Source: Pseudoalteromonas sp. MM1 (GTDB lineage: Bacteria; Pseudomonadota; Gammaproteobacteria; Enterobacterales; Alteromonadaceae). Taken from it: a stretch of DNA of 64,000 nucleotides. The position numbers and the translations under genes were made by a program. Location of the stretch: the NCBI RefSeq assembly GCF_030296835.1, contig NZ_AP027922.1, forward strand, positions 620,001 through 684,000. The letters run 5' to 3'. The notes below the pieces were generated by a model. It did not search any database. It worked only from the letters and a program-made list of their open reading frames with translations, and was not told the origin of the DNA. Positions 8,785 through 18,375 of this stretch are shown in pieces. How positions within the stretch are numbered: the first letter of the stretch is position 1; each line of letters begins with the position of its first letter.

Positions 8785-8988
8785 GTGAGTTTTAATTTAT
8801 GTGCTTTACCCCGAGAGCAAAAATATCAAATTCAATTAGATTACGAAGCCTCATTTTGGGCTTATCAAATTAAACGTAATAAAAAAACACGTGAGCAGGT
8901 TTATAACACGATTCATAGCCGTCCAGTGGCAGAGCAAACGTATTTAAAGCAACAGTTTGAGCAGTATTTGGCGTTAATGCTAAGCTAA
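8785..8988 (+). CDS. Small protein, DUF3283-like
   Basis: A 67-residue protein. I prefer the GTG at 8785 because TAGGAG lies five bases upstream; an in-frame GTG at 8779 overlaps that ribosome-binding site. The sequence (SFNLCALP, a Q-rich charged helix, VAEQTYLKQQFEQY) resembles DUF3283, a small cytoplasmic family of Vibrio and Alteromonadales with no known role. It ends three bases before the GNAT gene and is probably its operon partner. The family call is moderate. Confidence 0.65.
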   Translation: MSFNLCALPREQKYQIQLDYEASFWAYQIKRNKKTREQVYNTIHSRPVAEQTYLKQQFEQYLALMLS

Positions 8989-8991
8989 TAT

Positions 8992-9393
8992 ATGTACACA
9001 GTACAAAAGTTAGACACACTTAAGATTCCTTTAGTTAATAAGTTTTATGCACTGTATAGCGTTAGGGGACGTGCTAATAAGCAAGATCAGGTTTGGGTTG
9101 TTTACAACGAAATGCAGATAGTTGCAGCGTGCCGGATACAAAGTAAGCACGATTTTTTATTTTTATCGACCGTGTTTGTTAACCCGCAGCACCGTAAAAA
9201 AGGGCTGGCAAAGCAACTTTTAGGCGCCGCTATAAAACAGCAAACTAAACCGCTTTACACCTTTGCTTATAAAAATATTACAGCTTTATATACGAGTCTT
9301 GGTTTTAACCAGATATTAACATATACTCCTGGTTTAAAAGCACTTTTTGATATATACACGCATCGAAATATAGTTGCACTCGAATACCTATAA
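8992..9393 (+). CDS. GNAT family N-acetyltransferase
   Basis: A 133-residue single-domain acetyltransferase. The acetyl-CoA-binding motif A is visible as VFVNPQHRKKGLAKQLL, followed by the ALYTSLGF segment of motif B. The central R/Q-x-x-G-x-A pattern (HRKKGLA) supports a working acetyl-CoA site. The substrate is unknown. It lies immediately after the small DUF3283-like gene, with a three-base gap, and 20 bases before the large GGDEF/EAL sensor gene, so the three may share a transcript. Confidence 0.85.
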   Translation: MYTVQKLDTLKIPLVNKFYALYSVRGRANKQDQVWVVYNEMQIVAACRIQSKHDFLFLSTVFVNPQHRKKGLAKQLLGAAIKQQTKPLYTFAYKNITALYTSLGFNQILTYTPGLKALFDIYTHRNIVALEYL

Positions 9394-9413
9394 CAAAAAC
9401 AACGGATCAAGCC

Positions 9414-12400
9414 ATGAGTAAAGGCGTTCATTGGATCATTAGTTGCTTTATAGCTTTAATCGCTATATTTAGTTGCCAAGTTGGCGCACAAGTTAAGCGT
9501 TTATCTCCTAGTGAAGGCCTCTCGCAAAGCTATGTGAACACGATGCTGCTTGATAATAACGGTTACCTATGGCTCTCAACTGAAGGGGGATTAAACCGCT
9601 ATGATGGCTACCAAGTAGTTGCAATTAATGGCCCTAATGGCGAGCTTGAAGAAGCCATAATTGATTGTATTTACCAAGACCCCGCAGGCAATATTTGGAT
9701 AGCATCGTTACTAGCCGGCTTATTCAAATACGATCCAAGTACCGACACCTACCAGCAATTTATTTCTCAGCCTACCAGCGAAAAACAAATTTTAAGCCAG
9801 TCGGTATTTAGTATGGCAGCGGTTGATGACAAAACCTTATGGATTGGACGTGGTCGCGACTTTGCTAAATTAGATATTGAAACCGGTAAAATAACCAGCT
9901 TATTTGAGCTGCCAAAAGAATACGAAAATACCTTAGTCAGAGAGCTTTTTCATTACAATGGGTATATTTTTATCGGCACTAGCCATGGTGCGTTTGTGTT
10001 TGATATTGCCTCTGAGCAAATTAGAGAGCTGCAACATTTAAAAAGCAAAGCTGAGCATATTTATCAAAACAACGTTAAATCGTTTTCGGTAATTGAAAAT
10101 AATCAGTTGTTAGTCGGCACTGTAAAGGGCTTGTATCAGGTTGATATTAGCGACTTGCCTGGCATGTTTGAGCGCCCCGACTTGGCGTTTAAAAACCAAG
10201 CTGTTATTGCCGATTTAAATGTGTGGCGCATCATCAACGAAGGTGAAAAGCTAGATCTGGCGACTAATAAGGGGCTTTTTGAGTTTGACTTAAATACTAA
10301 AGAGTTAGTAAAAAACACCCGTATTACGCAAAGTAAATACAGTTTATCTGATACCAGTATGATAGACATGGTGAAAGATAAATCGGGCGGGTATTGGCTC
10401 GCTACTAAAACCGATGGTGCATTTTATCTGTCTAATAATACCTATCACTTTAGCAACATAGATGGCAGTAAACTGGGCGGCGATGGCCTTTCTCATCCTT
10501 CTGTTTGGGGTATTACAGAGTACGGTAACAGCCTATGGCTAGCAACACACAATGGCTTAACTGAAATTGATTTAGCCACTAACACCAGCCAGGTTTACTT
10601 AAAAGACTATAAAGTAGACTTACTCACTACCGAATTTAGCGTGTACGAAATTATTCCTTACAAACAAAAGCTTTGGTTACATACAAACCGAGGCTTGTTT
10701 GAGTTTAACCCCATAACACACCAAATTAATGAACCAACAATAACAAACCCCAATAATAGAGCCTTCATAGAAGGCTGGGTTCATGGCGTAACCTTAATGC
10801 CTAATGGTGACTTGTATTATGTGCACTCAGATCACGGTATGTTTGTATATAATATTGATGCTCAGCAGCTCACCCGATTAGAAGGTGCTTTTAGCACAAT
10901 AGAGCCATTTTTGGCGCATGGCTTTTCGCCAGCATTGGCAACTAAGCCTAATATGCCCCTGTTTTTTAACGCGGGTATTTTATACCAAGTAAACCCAACC
11001 ACATTGGCATTAAACAGCATTTACAAAGTGCCAAAGCAGCACGATAACGTGGCTATTAATGTGCTTTCTTACGTGGTAGATAACAACAATATTTTATGGA
11101 TATCGCTCTCTAATTTTGGGTTGATAGGCCTTGATGCAGCCAGTTACAAGTTAGTACACACCATTGATTTAGAAAAAAATAAGCTAGGTACTTTACTTTA
11201 CAACATGGTGCTGGATGATGATGGCATGATTTGGATGAGTAGCCATAAAGGTATATGGCGGTTAAACCCAGAAACACTTCATTTTCAGCAGTTTACTACA
11301 TCTGAGGGGCTACTTTCGGCTGAATTTAACAGCAGTGCCATGGCCCACTTACGTGATGGCCGAATTGCCTATGGCAGCTTAAAGGGCGTTACATATTTTC
11401 ACCCAATGGAAAATCAAAATTATTATTCATTAATTGACCATGTAAATATAACTCGGGTTGATTTAATGTCGCGCGACTTATCCATCGATTTAAAACAGCC
11501 GTTAAATGAAATCGTGCTCAATCATGATGATATAGGTTTAGAGGTCGCATTTTCGGCGATGGCGTTTAGCTATCAAGAGCGCATAATTTATGAGTACCAG
11601 CTTGATAACGGCCAAAAAACCTATACCCGTAATAATAATCGGGTGTTATTCCCTAAATTAAACCCAGGTAATTATCAGCTCAAAGTATGGGCTAAAGATC
11701 CGTTAACCGGCAAGTACACACCACCTGCAGTGCTAAAAATTCGGGTTAAGTATCCACTGTGGCGAGCGCCTTATTTTATGGTGCTTTACGGCGTTTTGTT
11801 TATCGCATTTATTGCTTTTTGGGTAATGCGCCGCAACAAAATTCAGCGCATATTACTGGCCGCAAATAAAGAAAGTAAAGACAGTGAAGCGCGATTAAAA
11901 CTAGCCTTAGAGGGTAGTGAGTCGGGTATGTGGGATTGGCAGTCTACATCGAGTAGTATTTACCAACCACGCTTATGTAATGAGCTTGGGTATGATCAAG
12001 AAAGTGTGAGTTTAGATGATTACCTAGCTAAAATTCACCCGCAAGATAAAGCGCTTTTCAGATTAGAATGGTTAGAGTTTTTATCAACCGATAAAGGCTA
12101 CTTTAATTGTACGTATCGTTTACGCCATGCCAAAGGCTATTGGCGTTGGTATAAAGACTTTGGCAAAGTGGTGGAATGGAGCGGACAACTTCCTAAAAAA
12201 GTAGCGGGTACTTACACCAATATGACCCGCGAAATGGTGTTTGAAGAACATGCTCGTTTATTTACCGCTGCATTTGAGCAAACCCGCGATTGGGTATTTA
12301 TTCTTGATAAAAACTTTACGGTTCGCGCCTCTAACAAATCGTTGCAAACGGCCTTTAACTTTCCTAGTGAACCACGCTCCAGCCGCGCCCTTAATTTAGG

Positions 12401-13922
12401 CATATCGCGAAGTAATCGCTTTGATTATTTACGGATAATGCAAAAGCTGAATGTGGGTGAGCATTTTTCCTGTGAAGACTTAGTCACCTTAGCCAGTGGT
12501 GAGCAGCGCCATGTGTTAGTAAAAATAAGCGCAGTGGCCGACACTGAGCAGCGCTTAAGCAGTTACGTTATTATTTTAACCGACATTCATGCGCAAAAAT
12601 TGGCTGAAAATGAGCTTCATATTTTAGCCAACTATGACTCATTAACTGGCTTGCCTAACCGTATGCTGTTTAACGATAGAGTTGAGCATGCTATTGAACA
12701 AGCACAAAATCATCAATGTAAAGTGGCCCTGCTGCATTTAAATATTAAGCGTTTTAAATACTTTAACGACTCATTTGGCCGAGAAGTGTCTGATGAACTA
12801 ATAAAGCAAGTGGCTAAACGTATTAAACGCTCTTTGCGGCCCTCGGCAAGTGTTGCGCGCTTTGGTGGCGATGAATTTGTGGTGCTGGTTGAAGATGTAC
12901 AACAAATTGAAGAAGTTTTACTTATTTGCTCTAAATTAATAGATTCTGTAAGCCAAAACATGGAATTTAATGGCCAGGTGATAAACGTTAATGTAAGCAT
13001 TGGCGTTGCAATAGCACCTGATGACGCCGCAGATCATGCTGCGTTGTTAAAAGCTGCCAGTATAGCCTTGTACCATGCAAAAGAGTCCCTCGAAAGCAGT
13101 TATAAGTTTTATAAGCAGGAGATGAACCAGCATGTACAAAAAGCTTTGCATTTAGAGTCTTTGTTAACTAAGGCGTATCAAGAGCAAGAATTTTGCAATT
13201 ACTACCAACCTATAGTGAATGCGCACACTCAACAAACTGAAGGTTTTGAAGTGTTGTTGCGCTGGCCAGAAAACACTTTAGTGCCTACACAAGAGTTTTC
13301 TTTAGCGGCTGAGAGCATAGGGTTAATTACAAAAATTATGCTACAAACCCTTGCCCGAGCGTTGCAAGAGCTTAAACAATGGCGCGAGATTTCGCCTCAG
13401 CTGTACTTGTCGATAAACCTCTCTGCACTTGATTTTGAATACGAAGAGCTTGTAACCGACATACATAAAGCGCTGAGCCACGCTAATGTGCCCTCAGAAG
13501 CCATCGTGTTTGAAATCACCGAGTCTATTTTAATGCGCGACTCTAAACATGCGCTGCACAGTATGGAAATGCTGAAAAAGCTTGGCTGTAAACTGTACAT
13601 GGATGACTTTGGAACAGGCTATGCTTCGTTAACGTATTTAAAGCGCTTCCCTATCGATGTACTAAAAATAGATAGAAGCTTTGTGCAAGATATTGGCGTG
13701 GACACGGATGATGAAGCCATTATTCAATCAACACTTACCTTAGCTCATAGCTTAGGTAAAGAGTGTGTGGCTGAGGGCATTGAAAACAAACAACAGTTGC
13801 AGTTTTTAAAGCAGCTAGGGTGTAAGCATTTTCAGGGGTATTTATTTAGTAAGCCAGTACCTATAGAAGCTGTGCCCACACTGATCAAACAAGATTGGGC
13901 CGCCTTATTTAACACTCAATAA
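9414..13922 (+). CDS. Propeller-type sensor with PAS, GGDEF and EAL domains
   Basis: A 1502-residue protein. It has a signal peptide (about 1-25), a long periplasmic beta-propeller built from two-component-regulator repeats (NGYLWLSTEGGLNRYDG and similar blocks), a Y_Y_Y immunoglobulin-like domain at about 700-785, one transmembrane helix at about 785-806, two PAS domains, GGDEF and EAL. The GGDEF motif is intact (1151-1155), but the metal-binding DxD-type segment reads NIK (Asn1110, Lys1112), and there is no RxxD I-site. The EAL domain keeps its catalytic set: EVLLRW with Glu1279, INLS, EITES, MDDFGTGY, KIDRSF and EGIE. It is probably a c-di-GMP phosphodiesterase driven by a periplasmic, perhaps carbohydrate, signal, with a weak or regulatory GGDEF. 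Confidence 0.93.
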   Translation: MSKGVHWIISCFIALIAIFSCQVGAQVKRLSPSEGLSQSYVNTMLLDNNGYLWLSTEGGLNRYDGYQVVAINGPNGELEEAIIDCIYQDPAGNIWIASLLAGLFKYDPSTDTYQQFISQPTSEKQILSQSVFSMAAVDDKTLWIGRGRDFAKLDIETGKITSLFELPKEYENTLVRELFHYNGYIFIGTSHGAFVFDIASEQIRELQHLKSKAEHIYQNNVKSFSVIENNQLLVGTVKGLYQVDISDLPGMFERPDLAFKNQAVIADLNVWRIINEGEKLDLATNKGLFEFDLNTKELVKNTRITQSKYSLSDTSMIDMVKDKSGGYWLATKTDGAFYLSNNTYHFSNIDGSKLGGDGLSHPSVWGITEYGNSLWLATHNGLTEIDLATNTSQVYLKDYKVDLLTTEFSVYEIIPYKQKLWLHTNRGLFEFNPITHQINEPTITNPNNRAFIEGWVHGVTLMPNGDLYYVHSDHGMFVYNIDAQQLTRLEGAFSTIEPFLAHGFSPALATKPNMPLFFNAGILYQVNPTTLALNSIYKVPKQHDNVAINVLSYVVDNNNILWISLSNFGLIGLDAASYKLVHTIDLEKNKLGTLLYNMVLDDDGMIWMSSHKGIWRLNPETLHFQQFTTSEGLLSAEFNSSAMAHLRDGRIAYGSLKGVTYFHPMENQNYYSLIDHVNITRVDLMSRDLSIDLKQPLNEIVLNHDDIGLEVAFSAMAFSYQERIIYEYQLDNGQKTYTRNNNRVLFPKLNPGNYQLKVWAKDPLTGKYTPPAVLKIRVKYPLWRAPYFMVLYGVLFIAFIAFWVMRRNKIQRILLAANKESKDSEARLKLALEGSESGMWDWQSTSSSIYQPRLCNELGYDQESVSLDDYLAKIHPQDKALFRLEWLEFLSTDKGYFNCTYRLRHAKGYWRWYKDFGKVVEWSGQLPKKVAGTYTNMTREMVFEEHARLFTAAFEQTRDWVFILDKNFTVRASNKSLQTAFNFPSEPRSSRALNLGISRSNRFDYLRIMQKLNVGEHFSCEDLVTLASGEQRHVLVKISAVADTEQRLSSYVIILTDIHAQKLAENELHILANYDSLTGLPNRMLFNDRVEHAIEQAQNHQCKVALLHLNIKRFKYFNDSFGREVSDELIKQVAKRIKRSLRPSASVARFGGDEFVVLVEDVQQIEEVLLICSKLIDSVSQNMEFNGQVINVNVSIGVAIAPDDAADHAALLKAASIALYHAKESLESSYKFYKQEMNQHVQKALHLESLLTKAYQEQEFCNYYQPIVNAHTQQTEGFEVLLRWPENTLVPTQEFSLAAESIGLITKIMLQTLARALQELKQWREISPQLYLSINLSALDFEYEELVTDIHKALSHANVPSEAIVFEITESILMRDSKHALHSMEMLKKLGCKLYMDDFGTGYASLTYLKRFPIDVLKIDRSFVQDIGVDTDDEAIIQSTLTLAHSLGKECVAEGIENKQQLQFLKQLGCKHFQGYLFSKPVPIEAVPTLIKQDWAALFNTQ

Positions 13923-13927
13923 TATGA

Positions 13928-14875
13928 CTATGGGCGCTTTCCACAGTGGCGGCAAAATAAATGGCTGTTGCGTTGATTAAGCTGCGTTTTAATTGCTTTA
14001 TTGGCCTCAAGCACACTTAAACCTAGTTTGTAGCGCAGCTCCTCTAAGTGCAAACGCTGTGAGTCATCTAAATAGCCGTCATGGATTTGCTCGTGTACGG
14101 CATCTTCAAAAAATTGCCGGCGTTTACGTATTTGCTCCGAAAAACTGGAAGCAAGCAAGCCTGTTGGAATAGCCACCATTCCCATGCTCACTAAAGTGAC
14201 TACGCCACCAAATAGTTTACCAAGGGGTGTCAGCGGTACAACATCACCATAACCGACCGTTGTTAGGGTCGCCATAGACCACCACATAGCTGCAGGAATA
14301 GAGCCAAACTTATCTGGCTGAACATCGTGCTCTATTAAATAAATACCGCAGGAGGCAAGTATTAGCAGTACCGACATAATAAAAAATGCGGCTAATAACG
14401 AACTCGCTTCGTCTTTAAATGCTTGTAATAACAACTGCATTGCACGTGAGTAACGAGTGAGTTTAAATACTCTTAGTAGCCTTAATACACGTAAAAAACG
14501 CAAATCCAGCGGAAACACAAACATTAGCAAGCTGGGCAAAATGGCTATTAAATCAATGAGAGCCAAAGGTGATAAAAAATAATGTAGGCGGCGCTTTGCA
14601 TTTGAGCCTTTTATAGCTGCGTATTTACTTTTATCGACACAGGCCCAGAGCCTAGCAAGATATTCAAGGCTAAAAATAGCCACCGAGATCACTTCTAATA
14701 GTAAAAACTGCGTGTAGTAGCGTTCATTAATGCTTGGTACCGACTCTAATACAATGGCAATCACATTGATCATGATTAAACTAATAAGCGCTATATCGAG
14801 CCTATGCCCCGCTTTGCGATAATCGCCGGTACCTTCAAAAAGGCGTGCCATTTTTTGCCTAAGGGTTATATTCAT
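13928..14875 (-). CDS. Voltage-gated potassium channel, Kv-like
   Basis: A 315-residue six-transmembrane ion channel. The S4-like helix is rich in arginines (RFLRVLRLLRVFKLTR), the pore loop has the K+ selectivity filter TVGYGD after MWWSMATLT, and a cytoplasmic C-terminal tail ends with a CRHCG cysteine pair. This is the bacterial Kv/KvAP-like architecture (ion_trans family). Its ATG overlaps the stop codon of the upstream acetyltransferase gene as TAATG, so translation is coupled. The convergent sensor gene ends only five bases away. It probably sets membrane potential or K+ flux; the gating details are unknown. Confidence 0.92.
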   Translation of the reverse strand: MNITLRQKMARLFEGTGDYRKAGHRLDIALISLIMINVIAIVLESVPSINERYYTQFLLLEVISVAIFSLEYLARLWACVDKSKYAAIKGSNAKRRLHYFLSPLALIDLIAILPSLLMFVFPLDLRFLRVLRLLRVFKLTRYSRAMQLLLQAFKDEASSLLAAFFIMSVLLILASCGIYLIEHDVQPDKFGSIPAAMWWSMATLTTVGYGDVVPLTPLGKLFGGVVTLVSMGMVAIPTGLLASSFSEQIRKRRQFFEDAVHEQIHDGYLDDSQRLHLEELRYKLGLSVLEANKAIKTQLNQRNSHLFCRHCGKRP

Positions 14876-17544
14876 TATTTTAAATTTAACACCATATTTA
14901 TGCTGCCTTCTTCAAAATCACGGCTAATGGTAAAGCCTAACTTACGGGCAAGCTCTATCATGCCGGTGTTCTCGGGCAGGGTTATGCCTTCAACTACTTC
15001 TACGCCTTGGCGTTTACAATGATTTATGGCTGCGCTCATTAGTATGGTGCCAAGTCCTAAACCTTGATAGTCAGAGCGAACAACGGTGGCAAATTCAGCA
15101 TGTAAATTATCGGGGTCCATAATTACACGTGCTACGCCTAACGTGCGGCTTTTACCTTCAAAGCGCTGACATACAATAAAGGCCATTTCTCGGTCGTAAT
15201 CTATTTGCGTCATTTTTGCGAGTTGATCGTGGTTAAACTGAGGCAGCTCACCAAAAAAGCGTTTGTAGCGATCTTCTTTATTGAGTGATTGATCAAACTC
15301 TTGGTGGGCTTTTTCATCTTCTGGACGAATAGGCCTTAATGTAGCACGCGTATTATTTTTAAGGGTTACTTCTTCTACAAGGTCTATAGGGTAAGGGCGT
15401 ATACATAAACGTTTACGATCGCTGCGAGCCTGATAACGATTAACACTAATGGTGGCATCAAGTACTAAAAACTGCCCATTGCTGGCTAAAATAGGATTAA
15501 GCTCCATGGCACTTATATCGGGTTGATCGACAACAAGTTGAGATATACGTGTAAGCAGGGCGCACAAGCGATATTTATCGACTTTTTCTGGCAAAATACG
15601 ATCTTTTAATACGCCTTTATCGTTTGCTGCAGCAATAAGGTATTTAGCTAAGTTCATATTAAGTGGCGGCAAAGCAACGGCTGCTTGGGCATACTCTAAC
15701 CCATTCCCTGCTTCTCCAAGTAATATCACAGGGCCAAAATTAGGCTCGGTTTTAATGGCTATTCTAAGCTCATTAGCGCCGGCGCGCGGCGCCATTTTTT
15801 GTAATGAAAATCCTTCAATCACCGCATCTGGATAGGTGTTTTTAATACGGATCAGCATTGCAAATGCGGTTTGCTCAACCTCGTTTGCATCGTTTAAGTT
15901 AAGTACCACCCCCCCCACTTCTGATTTTGAGGCAATACTTGGGCTAATCAGCTTTAACGCTACCGGAAAGCCAAGTTCAATTGCCTGCTCACGCGCCTCT
16001 GTAGGCGTGTAGGCTACTTCTGTTTGAATACACTCAACACCATAATGGCTGAGTATTTGGCTTGCTTGATGAGTGGGTAGGTAGCTTTGCTCATCTTCTA
16101 AAAATTCGTTAATTAGTGTGGTGGCAGCTGATTTATTTATTTTTGCATCATCAGTGTTTGATTCGGGGGTTTGTGTTAAATGCTTTTGATTACGACGATA
16201 GCTGACCAAATGCATAAATGCACCAACGGCTCCTTCGGGAGTACGATAGGTTGGAATAGTATGGTTAGTGCAAACACGTCTAGCTGCATAAGCCGCATCC
16301 TCCCCCATAAAGTTGGTCATTACATAGGGGCGCGCCATTTTTGGTATTTTTTGCAAGGTTTGCACTATCATATCGGCGTAATCTTCACTTGGTGCAAGTG
16401 CCGAAGGGGTATGAATAATAAGTAAGTTTTTAACTTCCTCGGCGCGTAGTAAAATCTCCAACGCTTGTTTGTAACGCGCAGGGGCAGAGTCGCCAAAAAT
16501 ATCAACAGGGTTAGATGTAGTATCTGACTGTGGGATAACTTTATTTAGTGCTGATCGCGTCTGCTCGCTGAGCTCGGCAAGCTTGCCCGAATTTAAAATA
16601 AGCTCATCGACCGCCATAACTCCTGGGCCACCGCCATTGGTTAAAATGGTTAACTGCTCAACTTTTAATAATTTAGGGTGGATAGCGAGCGTTTGCGTGG
16701 CCGCAAAAAGTTCGCGCAAATCACTCACACGCAGCATACCAGCGCGCTGAAAAAGCGCATCGTACACGGCATCTGAGCTTTGTTTGCCACCGGTATGAAT
16801 TTCTGCGGCCAGTGCGCCTGCACCGGTTTTGCCCGTTTTAATGGCAATAACGGGCTTACTAAATGCCGCTGCCCGTGCTGCGGATATAAACCCGCGAATA
16901 TCCTCAATATTATCGATGTAGAGCAAAATGGCTTTGGTTTTAGCATCACGGCCTAAAAAATCGAGCAGCTCGTCAAAATCAATATCTAGACAATCGCCGA
17001 CCGAAACAAAATACGAAAAGCCGATTTCTTTATTTTTAGCCCAATCTAAAATAGTGGAACACACCGCTGCGGACTGCGATATGAATGCCAATTTTCCTGG
17101 GGCAGCCACTGTGTGAGAAAAGCTGGCATTTAAGCCAATATGCGGAATAAGCAATCCTAAACAATTAGGCCCAAGCAAAGTAACGTGATGTGTATTTGCA
17201 GCGCGTTTTAACGCCGCTTTTTGGCTCAATGAGAGCCCATCAGCAATTACAATAGCACTTTTACAGCCAAGCTGGCCTAGCTGCTCGATAATGCTCAATA
17301 AGGTATTTTTATTAGTACAAATAACGGCTAAGTCGGGCACTTTGGGCAGCGCGGCAATATCTGGATAGGCAAGTACACCGTGCACTGCACTATGGGTGGG
17401 GGTGACGGGCATAATAGGCCCTTTAAACCCACCTTGTAATAAATTGCGCATAACCACAAACCCCGCGCGTGTGGGGGTATTCGAGGCGCCAATAACGGCT
17501 ACCGAGGCCGGATTAAAAAATTGGCTGATGCGCTTTAAGCTCAT
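14875..17544 (-). CDS. Protein lysine acetyltransferase PatZ/Pat-like (ADP-forming acyl-CoA synthetase fused to GNAT)
   Basis: An 889-residue protein, the usual length of PatZ (YfiQ, Pka). Order: CoA-binding Rossmann domain (FNPASVAVIGASNTP), succinyl-CoA-ligase-like domains, ATP-grasp domain (about 480-700), and a C-terminal GNAT domain (about 725-889) with motif A VVRSDYQGLGLGTIL. In enteric bacteria this enzyme acetylates and inactivates acetyl-CoA synthetase and other proteins. The N-terminal half has lost synthetase activity in known members; I cannot judge that here. It is transcribed ahead of, and coupled to, the potassium channel gene. There is no terminator between them. Confidence 0.92.
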   Translation of the reverse strand: MSLKRISQFFNPASVAVIGASNTPTRAGFVVMRNLLQGGFKGPIMPVTPTHSAVHGVLAYPDIAALPKVPDLAVICTNKNTLLSIIEQLGQLGCKSAIVIADGLSLSQKAALKRAANTHHVTLLGPNCLGLLIPHIGLNASFSHTVAAPGKLAFISQSAAVCSTILDWAKNKEIGFSYFVSVGDCLDIDFDELLDFLGRDAKTKAILLYIDNIEDIRGFISAARAAAFSKPVIAIKTGKTGAGALAAEIHTGGKQSSDAVYDALFQRAGMLRVSDLRELFAATQTLAIHPKLLKVEQLTILTNGGGPGVMAVDELILNSGKLAELSEQTRSALNKVIPQSDTTSNPVDIFGDSAPARYKQALEILLRAEEVKNLLIIHTPSALAPSEDYADMIVQTLQKIPKMARPYVMTNFMGEDAAYAARRVCTNHTIPTYRTPEGAVGAFMHLVSYRRNQKHLTQTPESNTDDAKINKSAATTLINEFLEDEQSYLPTHQASQILSHYGVECIQTEVAYTPTEAREQAIELGFPVALKLISPSIASKSEVGGVVLNLNDANEVEQTAFAMLIRIKNTYPDAVIEGFSLQKMAPRAGANELRIAIKTEPNFGPVILLGEAGNGLEYAQAAVALPPLNMNLAKYLIAAANDKGVLKDRILPEKVDKYRLCALLTRISQLVVDQPDISAMELNPILASNGQFLVLDATISVNRYQARSDRKRLCIRPYPIDLVEEVTLKNNTRATLRPIRPEDEKAHQEFDQSLNKEDRYKRFFGELPQFNHDQLAKMTQIDYDREMAFIVCQRFEGKSRTLGVARVIMDPDNLHAEFATVVRSDYQGLGLGTILMSAAINHCKRQGVEVVEGITLPENTGMIELARKLGFTISRDFEEGSINMVLNLK

Positions 17545-17658
17545 GGCATATCCTTGGCTGATTATATTTTGCGTTATTTATAGTCTCAATGTACCCTGTT
17601 TGCTGTGTTATTTCGAGCGCATAGATGCTTATTATTGATATCAATCAAGGAGTTTTTT

Positions 17659-18375
17659 GTGAATAAAACACCCGGTTTTTACACCGTTATAGCCGCAATT
17701 TGCCTAAGTGTAAGCTTAATTGTATTAGGCTTTATTATTAAAAGTGCTGCAGTAGAAGTAAAAAGCATGGAACGTAGTGTGCAGGTGAAAGGCTTAGCAG
17801 AGCGTGAAGTAAATGCTGATACGGTTATTTGGCCGTTGCAATACAGTGATGCAGACAACAACTTAGAAAAACTGGTTAGTCGAGTTGAGAAAAAAAATGA
17901 TGCTGTTATTGCCTTTTTAAAGCTACATGGCTTTGATGATGAAGAAATAAGCACCGGCAGCCAATCGATTATTGATAAGCAAGCCCGTGAATATGGTAAT
18001 GATAATCAAAAATTTAGGTATTTAGTACGCGCTAATATCATTGTGTATTCGAACGCGCCTGACAAAGTACAAAACGCATTAAGCAAAGTAAGCCAACTCG
18101 CTAAGCAAGGGATTGCAATAGTACAGGATAGTTACGAAACCAAAGTTGAATATTTATTTACGGGCCTGAACGATATAAAACCAGCAATGGTGCAAGAGGC
18201 AACAGAAAAAGCCCGAGAAGTGGCCAATAAATTTGCTAAGGACTCTAACTCAACGCTTGGTAAAATAAAATCGGCTCGCCAAGGGCAATTTAGTATTAGC
18301 AATCGCGATTCTAATACCCCGCATATTAAAAAGGTGAGGGTAGTCACCAGTGTTGAATATTATTTAAGTGACTAA
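17659..18375 (+). CDS. SIMPL domain (DUF541) periplasmic protein
   Basis: A 238-residue protein from the GTG at 17659, chosen because AAGGAG sits six bases upstream and the peptide then starts with a short cytoplasmic segment and a single N-terminal hydrophobic helix (signal anchor). The rest is a SIMPL domain: SVQVKGLAEREVNADTVIW at the front and a conserved AREVANKFAKDS segment near the end. Family members (BP26/OMP28, YggE) are periplasmic, form ring-like oligomers and are linked to oxidative-stress tolerance, but the mechanism is not settled. The gene is divergent from patZ, and its stop overlaps that of the next minus-strand gene. Confidence 0.88.
   Translation: MNKTPGFYTVIAAICLSVSLIVLGFIIKSAAVEVKSMERSVQVKGLAEREVNADTVIWPLQYSDADNNLEKLVSRVEKKNDAVIAFLKLHGFDDEEISTGSQSIIDKQAREYGNDNQKFRYLVRANIIVYSNAPDKVQNALSKVSQLAKQGIAIVQDSYETKVEYLFTGLNDIKPAMVQEATEKAREVANKFAKDSNSTLGKIKSARQGQFSISNRDSNTPHIKKVRVVTSVEYYLSD

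Noticed and set aside
16180..17116. Plus-strand open frames of 60-80 codons inside patZ
   Set aside because: They are antisense to a conserved enzyme and show low-complexity, Ser- and Cys-rich translations typical of shadow frames.
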